This document shows, piece after piece, positions 7,544-15,376 of a stretch of 38,485 bases of DNA (the first letter of the stretch is position 1; every line of letters starts with the position of its first letter). Where the stretch lies: contig UBTA01000080.1 of the NCBI GenBank assembly GCA_900468065.1, positions 1 through 38,485 of the forward strand, written 5' to 3'. The notes beneath the pieces are model-generated. The model was not told where the DNA came from and made no database searches. It saw nothing but the letters and a program-made list of their open reading frames with translations. The DNA comes from Hyphomicrobiales bacterium (GTDB taxonomy: Bacteria; Pseudomonadota; Alphaproteobacteria; Rhizobiales; Rhizobiaceae). The position numbers and the translations under genes were made by a program.

Positions 7544-8572
7544 ATGACGACGGCACGGGATTTTGGACTGGTTTGCGGTACGCTGCCGCCGGGGGCGAAC
7601 AATGCGATCACCGACGTGCCGGGGGTTCTCGCCGGGCACCACACCTTGCGTAACGGTAATATCAATACCGGCGTCACGGCGATCCTGCCGCACAGTGGCA
7701 ATCTCTACCGGCGCAAGGTTCTCGCCGCGAGCGATGTGATCAATGGATTCGGTAAAAGCACCGGCCTTGTCCAGATCGATGAACTCGGTTCGATCGAGAC
7801 GCCGATTCTGCTCACCAATACGTTCGGTGTGGGTGCCTGTAGCAATGCACTGATCCGCCGGGCAATCGCCGCCAATCCTGATATCGGCCGCGAGACATCG
7901 ACGGTCAATCCTGTTGTCGGTGAATGCAATGATGGTCCGCTCAACGATATCCAGGCGCTTGCGATAACAGAGCAGCATGCCCATTCCGCATTGGATCGCG
8001 CGTCTTCAGGCCCGGTCATCCAGGGCAATATTGGCGCTGGGACGGGTATGAGCTGCTTTGGCTTCAAAGGCGGCATCGGCACATCGTCACGCCGGATCAA
8101 GCTGGATGGCGAGGATTTCAATCTTGGTACGCTCGTCCTTTCGAATTTCGGCTGTGCCGGTGATCTTGTGCTGCCTGACGGCCGCCGTCCGGCACCTTGC
8201 GTGCCTGAGGAAAGCGAAAAAGGCTCGATCATCATCATTCTGGCCACTGATATCCCACTGGAACATCGGCAGTTGAAGCGTGTCACGCGCCGTTGCGGAG
8301 CCGGCATCGCCCGCCTCGGCGCGTTCTGGGGGCACGGCAGCGGCGATATTTCCATCGGTTTCAGCACAAGCGTGACGTTCGACCACGATGAGAGGGAGGC
8401 ATTCGTCACGATCAAGACTTTGAACGAATCGCGCATCGACGCGCTGTTTCGTGCTGCTGCGGAATCGACACAGGAAGCGATCCTGAACTCTCTATGCGCG
8501 GCGCAAGCCGTGCGCGGCCGCGACGGAAACCAGCGTTCTTCGCTCGCCGACTGGTTGCGCAGCAAGGGATGA
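7544..8572 (+). CDS. P1-family aminopeptidase, DmpA/BapA type (autoprocessing)
   Basis: N-terminal nucleophile aminopeptidase of MEROPS family S58. Known members release N-terminal D-alanine (DmpA) or beta-amino acids (BapA). The start is marked by LPPGANNAITDVPGV, followed by the glycine-rich IGAGTGMSCFGFKGG. The self-cleavage site is WGHG|SGDISIGF, where the Ser after cleavage (S266 counting from ATG 7544) becomes the nucleophile; family members cleave at this Gly-Ser bond. No signal peptide is visible. I chose ATG 7544 because TGGGA precedes it by 8 bases; ATG 7535 and TTG 7526 are alternatives. Placed between an amino acid importer and an amidase, and downstream of a D-amino acid aminotransferase, a role in releasing D- or beta-amino acids from imported peptides is likely. 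Confidence 0.9.
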   Translation: MTTARDFGLVCGTLPPGANNAITDVPGVLAGHHTLRNGNINTGVTAILPHSGNLYRRKVLAASDVINGFGKSTGLVQIDELGSIETPILLTNTFGVGACSNALIRRAIAANPDIGRETSTVNPVVGECNDGPLNDIQALAITEQHAHSALDRASSGPVIQGNIGAGTGMSCFGFKGGIGTSSRRIKLDGEDFNLGTLVLSNFGCAGDLVLPDGRRPAPCVPEESEKGSIIIILATDIPLEHRQLKRVTRRCGAGIARLGAFWGHGSGDISIGFSTSVTFDHDEREAFVTIKTLNESRIDALFRAAAESTQEAILNSLCAAQAVRGRDGNQRSSLADWLRSKG

Positions 8573-8581
8573 TCCGAACCG

Positions 8582-9973
8582 ATGCCGACCGTGCATTTCT
8601 CCAGTATTGCAAAAATCCAGGCTGAATTGCGCAGCGGCGGGCTCACCGCGGTTGGTGTGACCCGGCATTTGCTTGAGCGTATCACGACCCATAACGGCAG
8701 GCTCAACGCGTTCGTCACGGTCAATGGCAACGAGGCGCTCGCGGCTGCGGAAAAGGTCGATATCGCATTGAAGAACGGCGGATGGCTGGGTCCGCTGCAC
8801 GGAATTCCTGTTGCGATAAAGGACAATATCGACACATCCGGCATTCGCACGACTGCGGGGTCCAGGCTGTACACAGACCGGGTGCCGATGCGGGACGCTG
8901 AAGTCGTCAGCCGGCTGAAGGCTGCCGGTGCGATTATCCTGGGAAAGACAGGAACCCACGAGCTAGCCTATGGCACCACCAGCGAGAATACGTTTTTCGG
9001 CCGCATCGCCAATCCTTGGGATCTTTCACGCGATCCGGGCGGATCGAGCGGCGGTTCGGCGGTAGCGGTTGCTGCTGGTCTTGCTTTTGCGGCGATTGGT
9101 ACGGATACCGCCTGCTCGATCCGGCATCCGGCGCATTGCTGCGGCGTCGTCGGCTTCAAGCCCAGCCTTGGGTTGGTCAGCGCTGCCGGTGTGTTGCCTC
9201 TGGTGCGCAGCCTGGATCATGTCGGACCGATTGCCCGTTCGGTCGACGACATTGCCCTCGTTACGCCAGTGATTGCAGGACACTGGCACGATAATCAGGA
9301 ACCTTTGCGGTCCGCTGGTTATTCAAGGGACGATCTTAACGGGTTGCGCGTCGGGGTAAGCCGTTCGTTTTTCTTCTCCGGGGATACGGAGATTCTTGCC
9401 GCTGTCGATCGGGCGCTTGGCCTTCTGGAAGCAAAGGGTGCCGTTGTTGTTGACATCGACGGGCGTGCGCTGGAGAAAAGCGTGGAGATCACGCGTGTTC
9501 TTTTTGCCGACGCATATGCGCAATTTGCTGATGCTCTTGCTATCCGGACGGCGGATTTCAGTGTGGAGCTACAGTGCAAGCTGGCGCGCAAAGCCGATAT
9601 TTCCGCAAAGGACTATCTCGAAGGTCAGCAAAGGCGGATGGAGCTTACAGCTGAAATCGATGCCATGTTTGCGCACTGCGATATTCTCGCCGCTCCAACA
9701 TCGACAATTCTGCCGGCACAGCCGGATGCTCGCCCGGATGACTACGACGCGCACGCTTCCCGCAATGCCGCGATTTTCAATCTGGGCGGACATCCTTCGA
9801 TCAGCATTCCCTGTGGAGTTGTCACCGCCGGAATGCCAGTCGGGTTGATGTTGAGCGGAACCCAAAATGGCGATTGTGTCCTATTGCGCAATGCCAAAAG
9901 CATTGAAAATGCACTGAATTTGCGAAATTTTCAGCCGCCCGGCTACGGCTTTCCGCAGTTGTGGTTGCCTTGA
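8582..9973 (+). CDS. Amidase-signature family amidohydrolase
   Basis: Cytoplasmic amidase of 463 residues with the Ser-cisSer-Lys machinery: Lys80 in VAIKDNID, cis-Ser155 in PGGSSGGSA, and nucleophile Ser179 in GTDTACSIRHPA. The usual sequence before the nucleophile is DTGGS, whose backbone NH groups form the oxyanion hole; here the two glycines are Ala and Cys (177-178), an unusual change. The rest of the fold, including FKPSLGLVS and LDHVGPIARSV, is intact. It starts 9 bases after the aminopeptidase and is the last gene of the D-amino acid operon. The substrate is unknown; an amide of an amino acid or an N-acyl compound would fit. Confidence 0.9.
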   Translation: MPTVHFSSIAKIQAELRSGGLTAVGVTRHLLERITTHNGRLNAFVTVNGNEALAAAEKVDIALKNGGWLGPLHGIPVAIKDNIDTSGIRTTAGSRLYTDRVPMRDAEVVSRLKAAGAIILGKTGTHELAYGTTSENTFFGRIANPWDLSRDPGGSSGGSAVAVAAGLAFAAIGTDTACSIRHPAHCCGVVGFKPSLGLVSAAGVLPLVRSLDHVGPIARSVDDIALVTPVIAGHWHDNQEPLRSAGYSRDDLNGLRVGVSRSFFFSGDTEILAAVDRALGLLEAKGAVVVDIDGRALEKSVEITRVLFADAYAQFADALAIRTADFSVELQCKLARKADISAKDYLEGQQRRMELTAEIDAMFAHCDILAAPTSTILPAQPDARPDDYDAHASRNAAIFNLGGHPSISIPCGVVTAGMPVGLMLSGTQNGDCVLLRNAKSIENALNLRNFQPPGYGFPQLWLP

Positions 9974-9980
9974 ATGAAGC

Positions 9981-10034
9981 TGATCTTTCCCTCTTCCAAG
10001 ATCATCTCTGGGTGAGCTGTCGTGACCCGCGAGA
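9981..10034. terminator. Weak hairpins after the amidase gene
   Basis: A 7-base stem (TGATCTT/AAGATCA, 9981-10004) is followed by a second imperfect stem (CTCTGGGT with ACCC-GC-GAGAG, 10006-10034). Neither has a U-run. They lie between the amidase and a separate promoter at 10050, so partial termination is plausible. Confidence 0.35.
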
Positions 10035-10049
10035 GGGTAAACACGGGCC

Positions 10050-10091
10050 TTGTCAGGATTGAACGCGTGTGCAATTATGCTCGCGTGTGCA
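10050..10091 (+). promoter_or_regulatory. Promoter of the phosphatase operon with two LacI-type operator-like sites
   Basis: TTGTCA (10050-10055), 17 bases, then AATTAT (10073-10078) resembles a sigma-70 promoter. Two 14-base sites with a central CG, TGAACGCGTGTGCA (10060-10073) and TGCTCGCGTGTGCA (10078-10091), lie in the spacer and across the start region. They are 18 bases apart and share the 11-base direct repeat CGCGTGTGCAA. The second site matches 13 of 14 bases of the site at 16614-16627, upstream of the LacI-flanking ABC operon. Repression by the LacI protein encoded at 15377-16363 is the natural reading. Confidence 0.6.
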
Positions 10092-10110
10092 AACGAGAGA
10101 GCCTTCCAAA

Positions 10111-10983
10111 ATGACGCCTGAGCGGCCGCAATATCCGAGCAATCTGAATGGCCGGGCGGGGCTTTGCCGTGATGTGAACCGCTCGGCGGGCAACCTTGTT
10201 TTGCAAGGATTTGAGAACAGCGCGCGCCAGAGTTTCTCTATGAAGGAACCGCAGGATTTTCTGACGGAAACAGACGCCGCGTCGGAGGTTCTTATCCGGC
10301 AGGCGCTCATACAGCACTTTCCGGAGGACGGATTTTTGGGAGAAGAAGGCGGCGGGACCGTCAGCGATCGCCGGTGGGTGGTGGACTCCGTCGACGGGAC
10401 AGCCAATTTCGCCCGCGGTATTCCGCATTTCTGCATCTCGATCGCCTATCTCGAAAACGGTCGGACGGAGGTCGGCGCAATTTACGATCCTGCCTATGAC
10501 GAGCAATATCTTGCGCAGCGGGGGGCAGGCGCCACCCGCAACGGCCAGCCGATCACGGTGTCTTTGACCGCAGACTTTGAACGCGCATCGGTGGAGATGG
10601 GCTGGTCCGGGCGGATCCCGAACGAGACCTGTCTGGAGACCGTTCGCAACCTGCTGGCGCTAGGCACCAATGTGCGCCGGGCAGGATCGGGTGCGCTGGC
10701 GCTTGCCTATGTTGCCGAGGGGCGCTCGGACGGTTTCCTCGAACTCCATATGAATTCCTGGGACTGCCTGGCCGGGTTACTGCTTGTTGGCGAGGCGGGC
10801 GGTGATGTCTGCCCCTTCATGGAGATTGGCAGTCTGGTGAATGGCGGTCCGGTTCTGGCTTTGGCGCCGGGATTTCCGGTGGGCTCAGCAAGGCATCGAA
10901 AATACCCTCCGTCTTGCCTGACGAAGCTCCCTGCGAAAGGCTGTTCGCCTGAGCGGATAAGGCAGCGGCTCGTCTTAATGTAA
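10111..10983 (+). CDS. Inositol monophosphatase-family phosphatase (copy 1)
   Basis: Mg-dependent phosphatase of the SuhB/IMPase superfamily, cytoplasmic, acting on small phosphate monoesters. Metal-site motifs: LGEEGG (E78, E79), WVVDSVDGTANF (D92, D95) and NSWDCLAG (D218). The Pro of the usual DPxDGT is Ser. I start at ATG 10111 (GAGAGA 10 bases upstream); the in-frame GTG at 10069 lies inside the proposed promoter and operators. The end is odd: after GGPVLALAPG the sequence loses family character and runs on as an arginine-rich tail to 10983, while another frame gives ISGGLSKASKIP and stops at 10952. A late frameshift is possible. It is the first gene of a phosphatase operon and is paired with the CX5R phosphatase, as is the second copy at 23562. 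Confidence 0.88.
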   Translation: MTPERPQYPSNLNGRAGLCRDVNRSAGNLVLQGFENSARQSFSMKEPQDFLTETDAASEVLIRQALIQHFPEDGFLGEEGGGTVSDRRWVVDSVDGTANFARGIPHFCISIAYLENGRTEVGAIYDPAYDEQYLAQRGAGATRNGQPITVSLTADFERASVEMGWSGRIPNETCLETVRNLLALGTNVRRAGSGALALAYVAEGRSDGFLELHMNSWDCLAGLLLVGEAGGDVCPFMEIGSLVNGGPVLALAPGFPVGSARHRKYPPSCLTKLPAKGCSPERIRQRLVLM

Positions 10984-11034
10984 AATTGAAATCGGCATGC
11001 TTGCCGGCAATGTGCGAGGTGGAAGGAAAATATC

Positions 11035-11646
11035 ATGGATGCACCGGTATATCAGCGCCCGGCAATCAGCTTAATTGCAACCGGCCTCGGCCCCCACAAA
11101 TCCGATCTTTATATCGGCGGCAGTGACGGTGCGCGCGATCTTGCGCTTCTCAAGCGGCATGACATCCGGGTGGTTATCAATTGCGCCATCAATCTGGATA
11201 TCAACTGGGTGCGCAACGTTGCTGACGCGGATTCAGGCGATCTCCGCGCCAGCGGCTATGCCGACATTCGATACTACAAGCTGGGCCTGATCGATGGCGA
11301 AGGCAGCCCGGACACGATGATGCTTGGCGCCTACTACATTCTGGACGGGGCATTGCGACAGGCTATGCCGAAGCGGGAGACCTATCCCTTTGCCGATGGC
11401 GGTAACGTGCTCGTCAATTGCCGCGGTGGCCGCAGCCGGTCGGTTTCGCTCGTTGCATTGTTTTTGCACAAGCAGCAGCCGGACCTTTTCCCGACCCTCG
11501 ATGCGGCTGTTGCCCATATCCGCGAGCACCGCGAATTGCGCCCGGACGAGTGGTTCGAAACGCCAAAACCGATGCTTTATGCCGCGGCGCGCCGGGCTTC
11601 GGCCTGGATCGACATGATAGCCGGTACGGCCGCCGGACAAGAATGA
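11035..11646 (+). CDS. CX5R (dual-specificity-type) phosphatase with NC signature (copy 1)
   Basis: A 203-residue cytoplasmic protein with the Cys-dependent phosphatase signature: VLVNCRGGRSRS (residues 125-136), where C129 and R135 form the CX5R P-loop. The usual His before the Cys is Asn. A likely general-acid Asp is D87 in GLIDGEGSPD, about 42 residues upstream, as in dual-specificity phosphatases. The substrate may be a small phosphoester rather than a protein, because the gene is paired here and again at 23562-25094 with an inositol-monophosphatase-like gene. The ATG is preceded by GAGGTGGAAGGAAA. The downstream phosphoesterase overlaps its stop codon. I do not recognise a named family for it. 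Confidence 0.82.
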   Translation: MDAPVYQRPAISLIATGLGPHKSDLYIGGSDGARDLALLKRHDIRVVINCAINLDINWVRNVADADSGDLRASGYADIRYYKLGLIDGEGSPDTMMLGAYYILDGALRQAMPKRETYPFADGGNVLVNCRGGRSRSVSLVALFLHKQQPDLFPTLDAAVAHIREHRELRPDEWFETPKPMLYAAARRASAWIDMIAGTAAGQE

Positions 11647-13361
11647 TGTTGAAGCGTGGCCAACCGCAGATCGCCGTCATTGCCGACGCGCATTTTCATG
11701 ATCTTGAAGGTGATTTCGACATTCCCGGCATAACCATAGACGGCTGCCGGATGACGGTTCGAAGCTGGGCCGAGACGCGCCAATCGACACGCGTTTTCAA
11801 TGAAAGTGCCCGGGCGCTTTCGACAGCACTGGACGAGGTGCAGCAGCGCGGCATCCGGCATGTCGTCTTGCTCGGCGACTATACCGACGACGGGCAGCGG
11901 CAGACGACCGCAAGCCTGCGGCGTATCCTTGACCGCCATGCCAGCAAATACGGCACCGCGTTTTACGCGCTACCGGGAAACCACGACATCTTCGGGCCAG
12001 AAGGCCGCCATCATACCAAGGAATTTCTTGACGCTAGCGGTGCCGGAATTCGAGTGAGTAGCGACCCGGCAGCGGCTGCACCGGGTGTCGTCACAACACC
12101 GAGGATGTATTGTGAGGGATATCCGAAGGGGCTTGGTCCGATGGCGGCCTATGGCTATTTCCGCAGGCCGGATTATCTCCATTGGGAAACGCCATTTGGC
12201 CCTTGCGACAGCGTCGAAAGCCGTTGTTACGACGTCGCTTCGCCGGACAATAGCAACCGGTACACGCTGATGGATGCCTCCTATCTGGTGGAGCCGGAGC
12301 CGGGACTCTGGCTGTTGATGATCGATGCCAACGTGTTTGCGCCGCGTGATGGGCAGTTCGTTGGAGGCGAAGAGGCCGCATTCGTGGATAGTACAGGTGC
12401 CGGCTGGAACGCTATGTTGCGACTAAAACCTTTTATCTTGTCCTGGATAGCCGATGTCTGCAGGCGCGCCGGAAAGCTTGGTAAAACCGTGCTCGCCTTC
12501 TCGCACTACCCGGCGCTCGATCCCTTCGATGGCGCGACCGGGGCAGAGCGGGTGCTGTTTGGAGAAACCAATATTGCCCGCCGCACCCCCCGCGATGCCG
12601 TGACCGAGGCGTTGCTGGATGCCGGGCTCGGCGTTCATTTCAGTGGCCATCTGCATGTCGAAGGCGTGACGCGCCGGCGGCGGGGAGAGCGGTGCCTGAC
12701 CAATATCGCCGTGCCGTCGCTCGTTGCCTACCCACCTGCCTTCAAGATTATCGAGCCGCACGAGGGCGGCATCGGCGTCGATACTGTTGAACTGTCGGCG
12801 ATGACGGTTGATCCACGCCTTTCGGTGGCATACCAGCGCGAATCTACCCATCTGGGAGAAGCACCGGATGCCGCCTTTGATGCCGCCGACTACGGGGCTT
12901 TTCTGCGGGCGCACAAACTGGCGCTGGTGCGCCACCGCTATTTCCCGAAGGAATGGCCGCAGGATGTCGTGACGGCAATTTCGGGGCTGACGCTCGAAGG
13001 TCTCTGCGCGCATTTCGTGCTGGGAAAAAACGTTACTTTAGAGTTGCACGCGCTTGCAACAGAGATGCAAAATCCGGCGGAGTCTTTCGGCCACACCAGG
13101 ATAATCGATCTCATTGCCGACTGGTATTGTCTGCGCCAAGCCGGCGTTCTGGCTCTGCCGGCAATCGCTCCGGATCGGCTCCGTCTTTACCGTGCGCTGG
13201 CTACCCGGTTCGGCCGTGGACCGGAACAGGGATGGGATGGCTCTATTGCCGGCTTCCTGTCGATTTTTTTGGGCGCATTTTCTCCCTTTCTGGAGAGAGC
13301 GGAAAAGGGTGCGCGGCGGATCGACGTTTCGCTGCAGCCAAAGACCAAGGAGATTGTCTGA
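11643..13361 (+). CDS. Calcineurin-type metallophosphoesterase
   Basis: Two-metal phosphoesterase. The metal ligands appear in order: ADAHFHD (D15, H17), LLGDYTDDGQ (D79), PGNHD (N114, H115 region), FSHYPALD (H288) and FSGHLHVEG (H336, H338). The catalytic part is about residues 8-370; the remaining 200 or so residues carry no motif I recognise. It has no signal peptide, so it probably acts in the cytoplasm. The start ATG overlaps the stop of the CX5R phosphatase gene (ATGA), which indicates translational coupling; ATG 11646 is an alternative. A phosphodiester or phosphomonoester of an imported compound is the likely substrate. Total length is 572 residues, larger than a bare calcineurin domain. 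Confidence 0.9.
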   Translation: MMLKRGQPQIAVIADAHFHDLEGDFDIPGITIDGCRMTVRSWAETRQSTRVFNESARALSTALDEVQQRGIRHVVLLGDYTDDGQRQTTASLRRILDRHASKYGTAFYALPGNHDIFGPEGRHHTKEFLDASGAGIRVSSDPAAAAPGVVTTPRMYCEGYPKGLGPMAAYGYFRRPDYLHWETPFGPCDSVESRCYDVASPDNSNRYTLMDASYLVEPEPGLWLLMIDANVFAPRDGQFVGGEEAAFVDSTGAGWNAMLRLKPFILSWIADVCRRAGKLGKTVLAFSHYPALDPFDGATGAERVLFGETNIARRTPRDAVTEALLDAGLGVHFSGHLHVEGVTRRRRGERCLTNIAVPSLVAYPPAFKIIEPHEGGIGVDTVELSAMTVDPRLSVAYQRESTHLGEAPDAAFDAADYGAFLRAHKLALVRHRYFPKEWPQDVVTAISGLTLEGLCAHFVLGKNVTLELHALATEMQNPAESFGHTRIIDLIADWYCLRQAGVLALPAIAPDRLRLYRALATRFGRGPEQGWDGSIAGFLSIFLGAFSPFLERAEKGARRIDVSLQPKTKEIV

Positions 13362-13363
13362 CG

Positions 13364-13657
13364 ATGGATCAACCGTCATTTCCTGCTTCCAGCCCGGCAT
13401 TTGGGCCGCCGTGCAGTGTTCCGGAGCTGAAGGAAGCCTTTCGCCGGAAGGCAGGCGATCTGCGGGGCAGGCGTCTCGATGTTGCGAAATTCGCCCTCTC
13501 GCATCCTCATGACATTGCATTTGCCAGCGCGCGCGAAGTGGCGCAACGCGCTGGGGTTTCGACCACGACCGTGATGCGTCTGATCAATGACCTGGGATTT
13601 GAAAAATATGCCGCGTTCCAGCGACTGTTTCGCGAGGAGCTGCGGCGCAGCAGGTAG
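13364..13657 (+). CDS. Stand-alone RpiR-type HTH protein
   Basis: A 97-residue protein consisting only of the N-terminal HTH domain of RpiR-type sugar-phosphate regulators (REVAQRAGVSTTTVMRLINDLGF at about 57-79, with FALSHPHDIAFAS before it). The C-terminal SIS domain that normally binds a sugar phosphate is absent; the frame stops at 13657 and no SIS sequence follows before the next gene. It starts 3 bases after the phosphoesterase stop. It may be a real small DNA-binding protein or the remains of a full regulator. RpiR regulators commonly sense phosphorylated sugars, in keeping with the surrounding genes. Confidence 0.72.
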   Translation: MDQPSFPASSPAFGPPCSVPELKEAFRRKAGDLRGRRLDVAKFALSHPHDIAFASAREVAQRAGVSTTTVMRLINDLGFEKYAAFQRLFREELRRSR

Positions 13658-13709
13658 CTATGGGGCCGGCCGGAAGCCGTTCAGTGGATCGTCAGGCGGG
13701 AGCCCTTAC

Positions 13710-15353
13710 ATGGAATCGACCATCGTCAGCATCAATCTTTTCGGCGCCGTCGCCTTGCTGCTGTTCGGGCTGTCCGAGGTCAAGAATGGCATGCAGCGTG
13801 CTTTTGGCGCCCGGCTGAAGGCTGGATTGGCAGCGGGAACGCGCGGCGGGCTACGGTCTTTTACCGCAGGACTGATTGCCACGATCGCGCTGCAGAGTTC
13901 CACGGCGACGGCGCTGATGATCGCCTCCTTCGTCGAGCGCGAGCTTGTCGCGCCGCGCATGGCGCAGATCGTTCTGCTGGGCGCCAATGTCGGGACGGCA
14001 GCGACGGCGTGGATCGTGTCGCTCGGCATCGGCTGGCTTTCACCGCTTTTGATCCTCGCTGGTGTTTCTCTTGCCCGCGGTTCTTCGAATGCCCGAAAGG
14101 GCGGCGGTGCAGCGCTTGTCGGTGTTGGCCTGATGCTTTTATCGCTGCACCTGATCGGCGCGTCGACGCAGCCGGTACGCGCGTCGGCAGCGCTTTCGGC
14201 TTTCCTCGCGATGCTTGAAAATGCCTGGCCCGTCGCTCTGGTATTCGCGGCAATGCTCGCGGTCCTTGCCTCCTCGAGCCTCGCGGTCGTCGTGCTGATC
14301 CTGTCGATTTCGGCGGGGGGGACCATTTCCAGCGGACTGATTGTCGTCCTAGTGCTCGGCGCCAATCTTGGCGGCGCGGTGCCTCCCGTTCTTGCAACAC
14401 TGCGCGCGCCGGTCAGCGCCAGGCGCGTCACGATCGGCAATCTCATCGTGCGGGCAACCGGCTGTCTGGTGGCCCTGCCGTTGGCCGGGTATTCGGGCCA
14501 TCTGCTCGACCTTTTGCCCCTGTCGCACGCCAAGTTGCCGGTCGATGCGCATCTGATGTTTAATCTGGTCCTTGCCTGCATTGCCTGGCCGCTTTCGCGG
14601 CCGCTCTCGCTCTTGACGGCACGGCTGCTGCCGGAACCCGCCTCGGTTCCGGACGGTCCGAAGTTTCTCGATGCGGAGAAGCTTTCGACGCCTGTTGCGG
14701 CCCTGGCCGGTGCGAGCCGCGAAGTGATGCGTGTCGGCGATCTGATCGAGCGGATGCTTGAACAGGCGAGTGAAGCGCTGCAGCAGAAAGATCCCGCGAA
14801 ACTGTCCGAAATCGGCGCGCTTGAAGGACGGGTCGATCGGCTCCAGCACCAGATCAAGGTTTACGTATCCCGCCTTGGCCACCGGGACATGGGCGAGAAA
14901 GACCGCCGCCGCGCGATGGATATCATCGAGTATGCCATCAACCTCGAACATATCGGCGATATCATCGAAAAGGGGCTGCGGGCGGAACTTGCAAAGAAGA
15001 TCACATTCGGACTGACCTTCTCACAGGACGGTCATGAGGAATTGACGCGTCTTTTCGCGATCACGCTCGACAATCTGCGCATGGCACAGGCGGTTTTTGC
15101 GACGCGCGATCCGGCTTTGGCGCGCAGACTGGTTGAGGTGAAGGAAGATGTGCGCCGCCTCGAGCGGCAATCGGCCGAACGCCACTTCCAGCGGCTGCGC
15201 GACGGCCGGGCAGACAGTATCGAAACGAGTTCCCTGCACCTGGACATGCTTCGCGACCTCAAGCGCATCAACGCGCATATCGCCTCCGTCGCGCACCCGA
15301 TTCTGGATGACAGCGGGCTTTTGATCGAAAGCCGCATCCGGCAGGCCGGCTGA
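13710..15353 (+). CDS. Na/Pi-cotransporter II family protein with PhoU domain
   Basis: Membrane phosphate transporter of 547 residues with two inverted Na/Pi-cotransporter repeats and a C-terminal PhoU-like helical domain (about 345-530). The first repeat has QSSTA (62-66) and GANVGT (91-96). In the second the usual QSS is ASSSLA (187-192), followed by GANLGG (218-223). Family members either take up phosphate with sodium (Vibrio NptA, animal NaPi-II) or release it (E. coli YjbB, which has the same PhoU fusion). Here it is the last gene of a cytoplasmic phosphatase operon, so phosphate release is the more attractive role, by inference. ATG 13710 is preceded by GGCGGGAG; longer in-frame starts lack a site. 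It converges with the LacI gene with only 23 bases between. Confidence 0.93.
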   Translation: MESTIVSINLFGAVALLLFGLSEVKNGMQRAFGARLKAGLAAGTRGGLRSFTAGLIATIALQSSTATALMIASFVERELVAPRMAQIVLLGANVGTAATAWIVSLGIGWLSPLLILAGVSLARGSSNARKGGGAALVGVGLMLLSLHLIGASTQPVRASAALSAFLAMLENAWPVALVFAAMLAVLASSSLAVVVLILSISAGGTISSGLIVVLVLGANLGGAVPPVLATLRAPVSARRVTIGNLIVRATGCLVALPLAGYSGHLLDLLPLSHAKLPVDAHLMFNLVLACIAWPLSRPLSLLTARLLPEPASVPDGPKFLDAEKLSTPVAALAGASREVMRVGDLIERMLEQASEALQQKDPAKLSEIGALEGRVDRLQHQIKVYVSRLGHRDMGEKDRRRAMDIIEYAINLEHIGDIIEKGLRAELAKKITFGLTFSQDGHEELTRLFAITLDNLRMAQAVFATRDPALARRLVEVKEDVRRLERQSAERHFQRLRDGRADSIETSSLHLDMLRDLKRINAHIASVAHPILDDSGLLIESRIRQAG

Positions 15354-15376
15354 GGCGCGCGGTTTTCTCCCGGTGC

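Noticed and set aside
5809..7701. Very long minus-strand open frame (630 codons) across the amino acid permease and ATPase genes
   Set aside because: It is antisense to clear ABC genes with intact motifs. It is low-complexity and rich in Arg, Asp, His and Gln, as expected for the antisense of GC-rich codons, and has no recognisable domain.
7705..8874. Minus-strand open frame of 389 codons across the P1 peptidase and amidase start
   Set aside because: Shadow of two well-supported genes; no domain seen.
10064..10092. Short direct repeat CGCGTGTGCAA as a CRISPR or transposon end
   Set aside because: Only two copies 18 bases apart at a promoter, matching a third operator-like site elsewhere; regulatory sites explain it better.
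10069..10110. Upstream GTG start for IMPase copy 1
   Set aside because: It would put the coding start inside the predicted -10 and operator repeats and adds residues without family similarity; ATG 10111 has a ribosome site.
13706..14857. Minus-strand open frame of 383 codons across the Na/Pi gene
   Set aside because: Antisense shadow rich in Arg, Ser and Ala; the plus strand has clear QSS and PhoU features.
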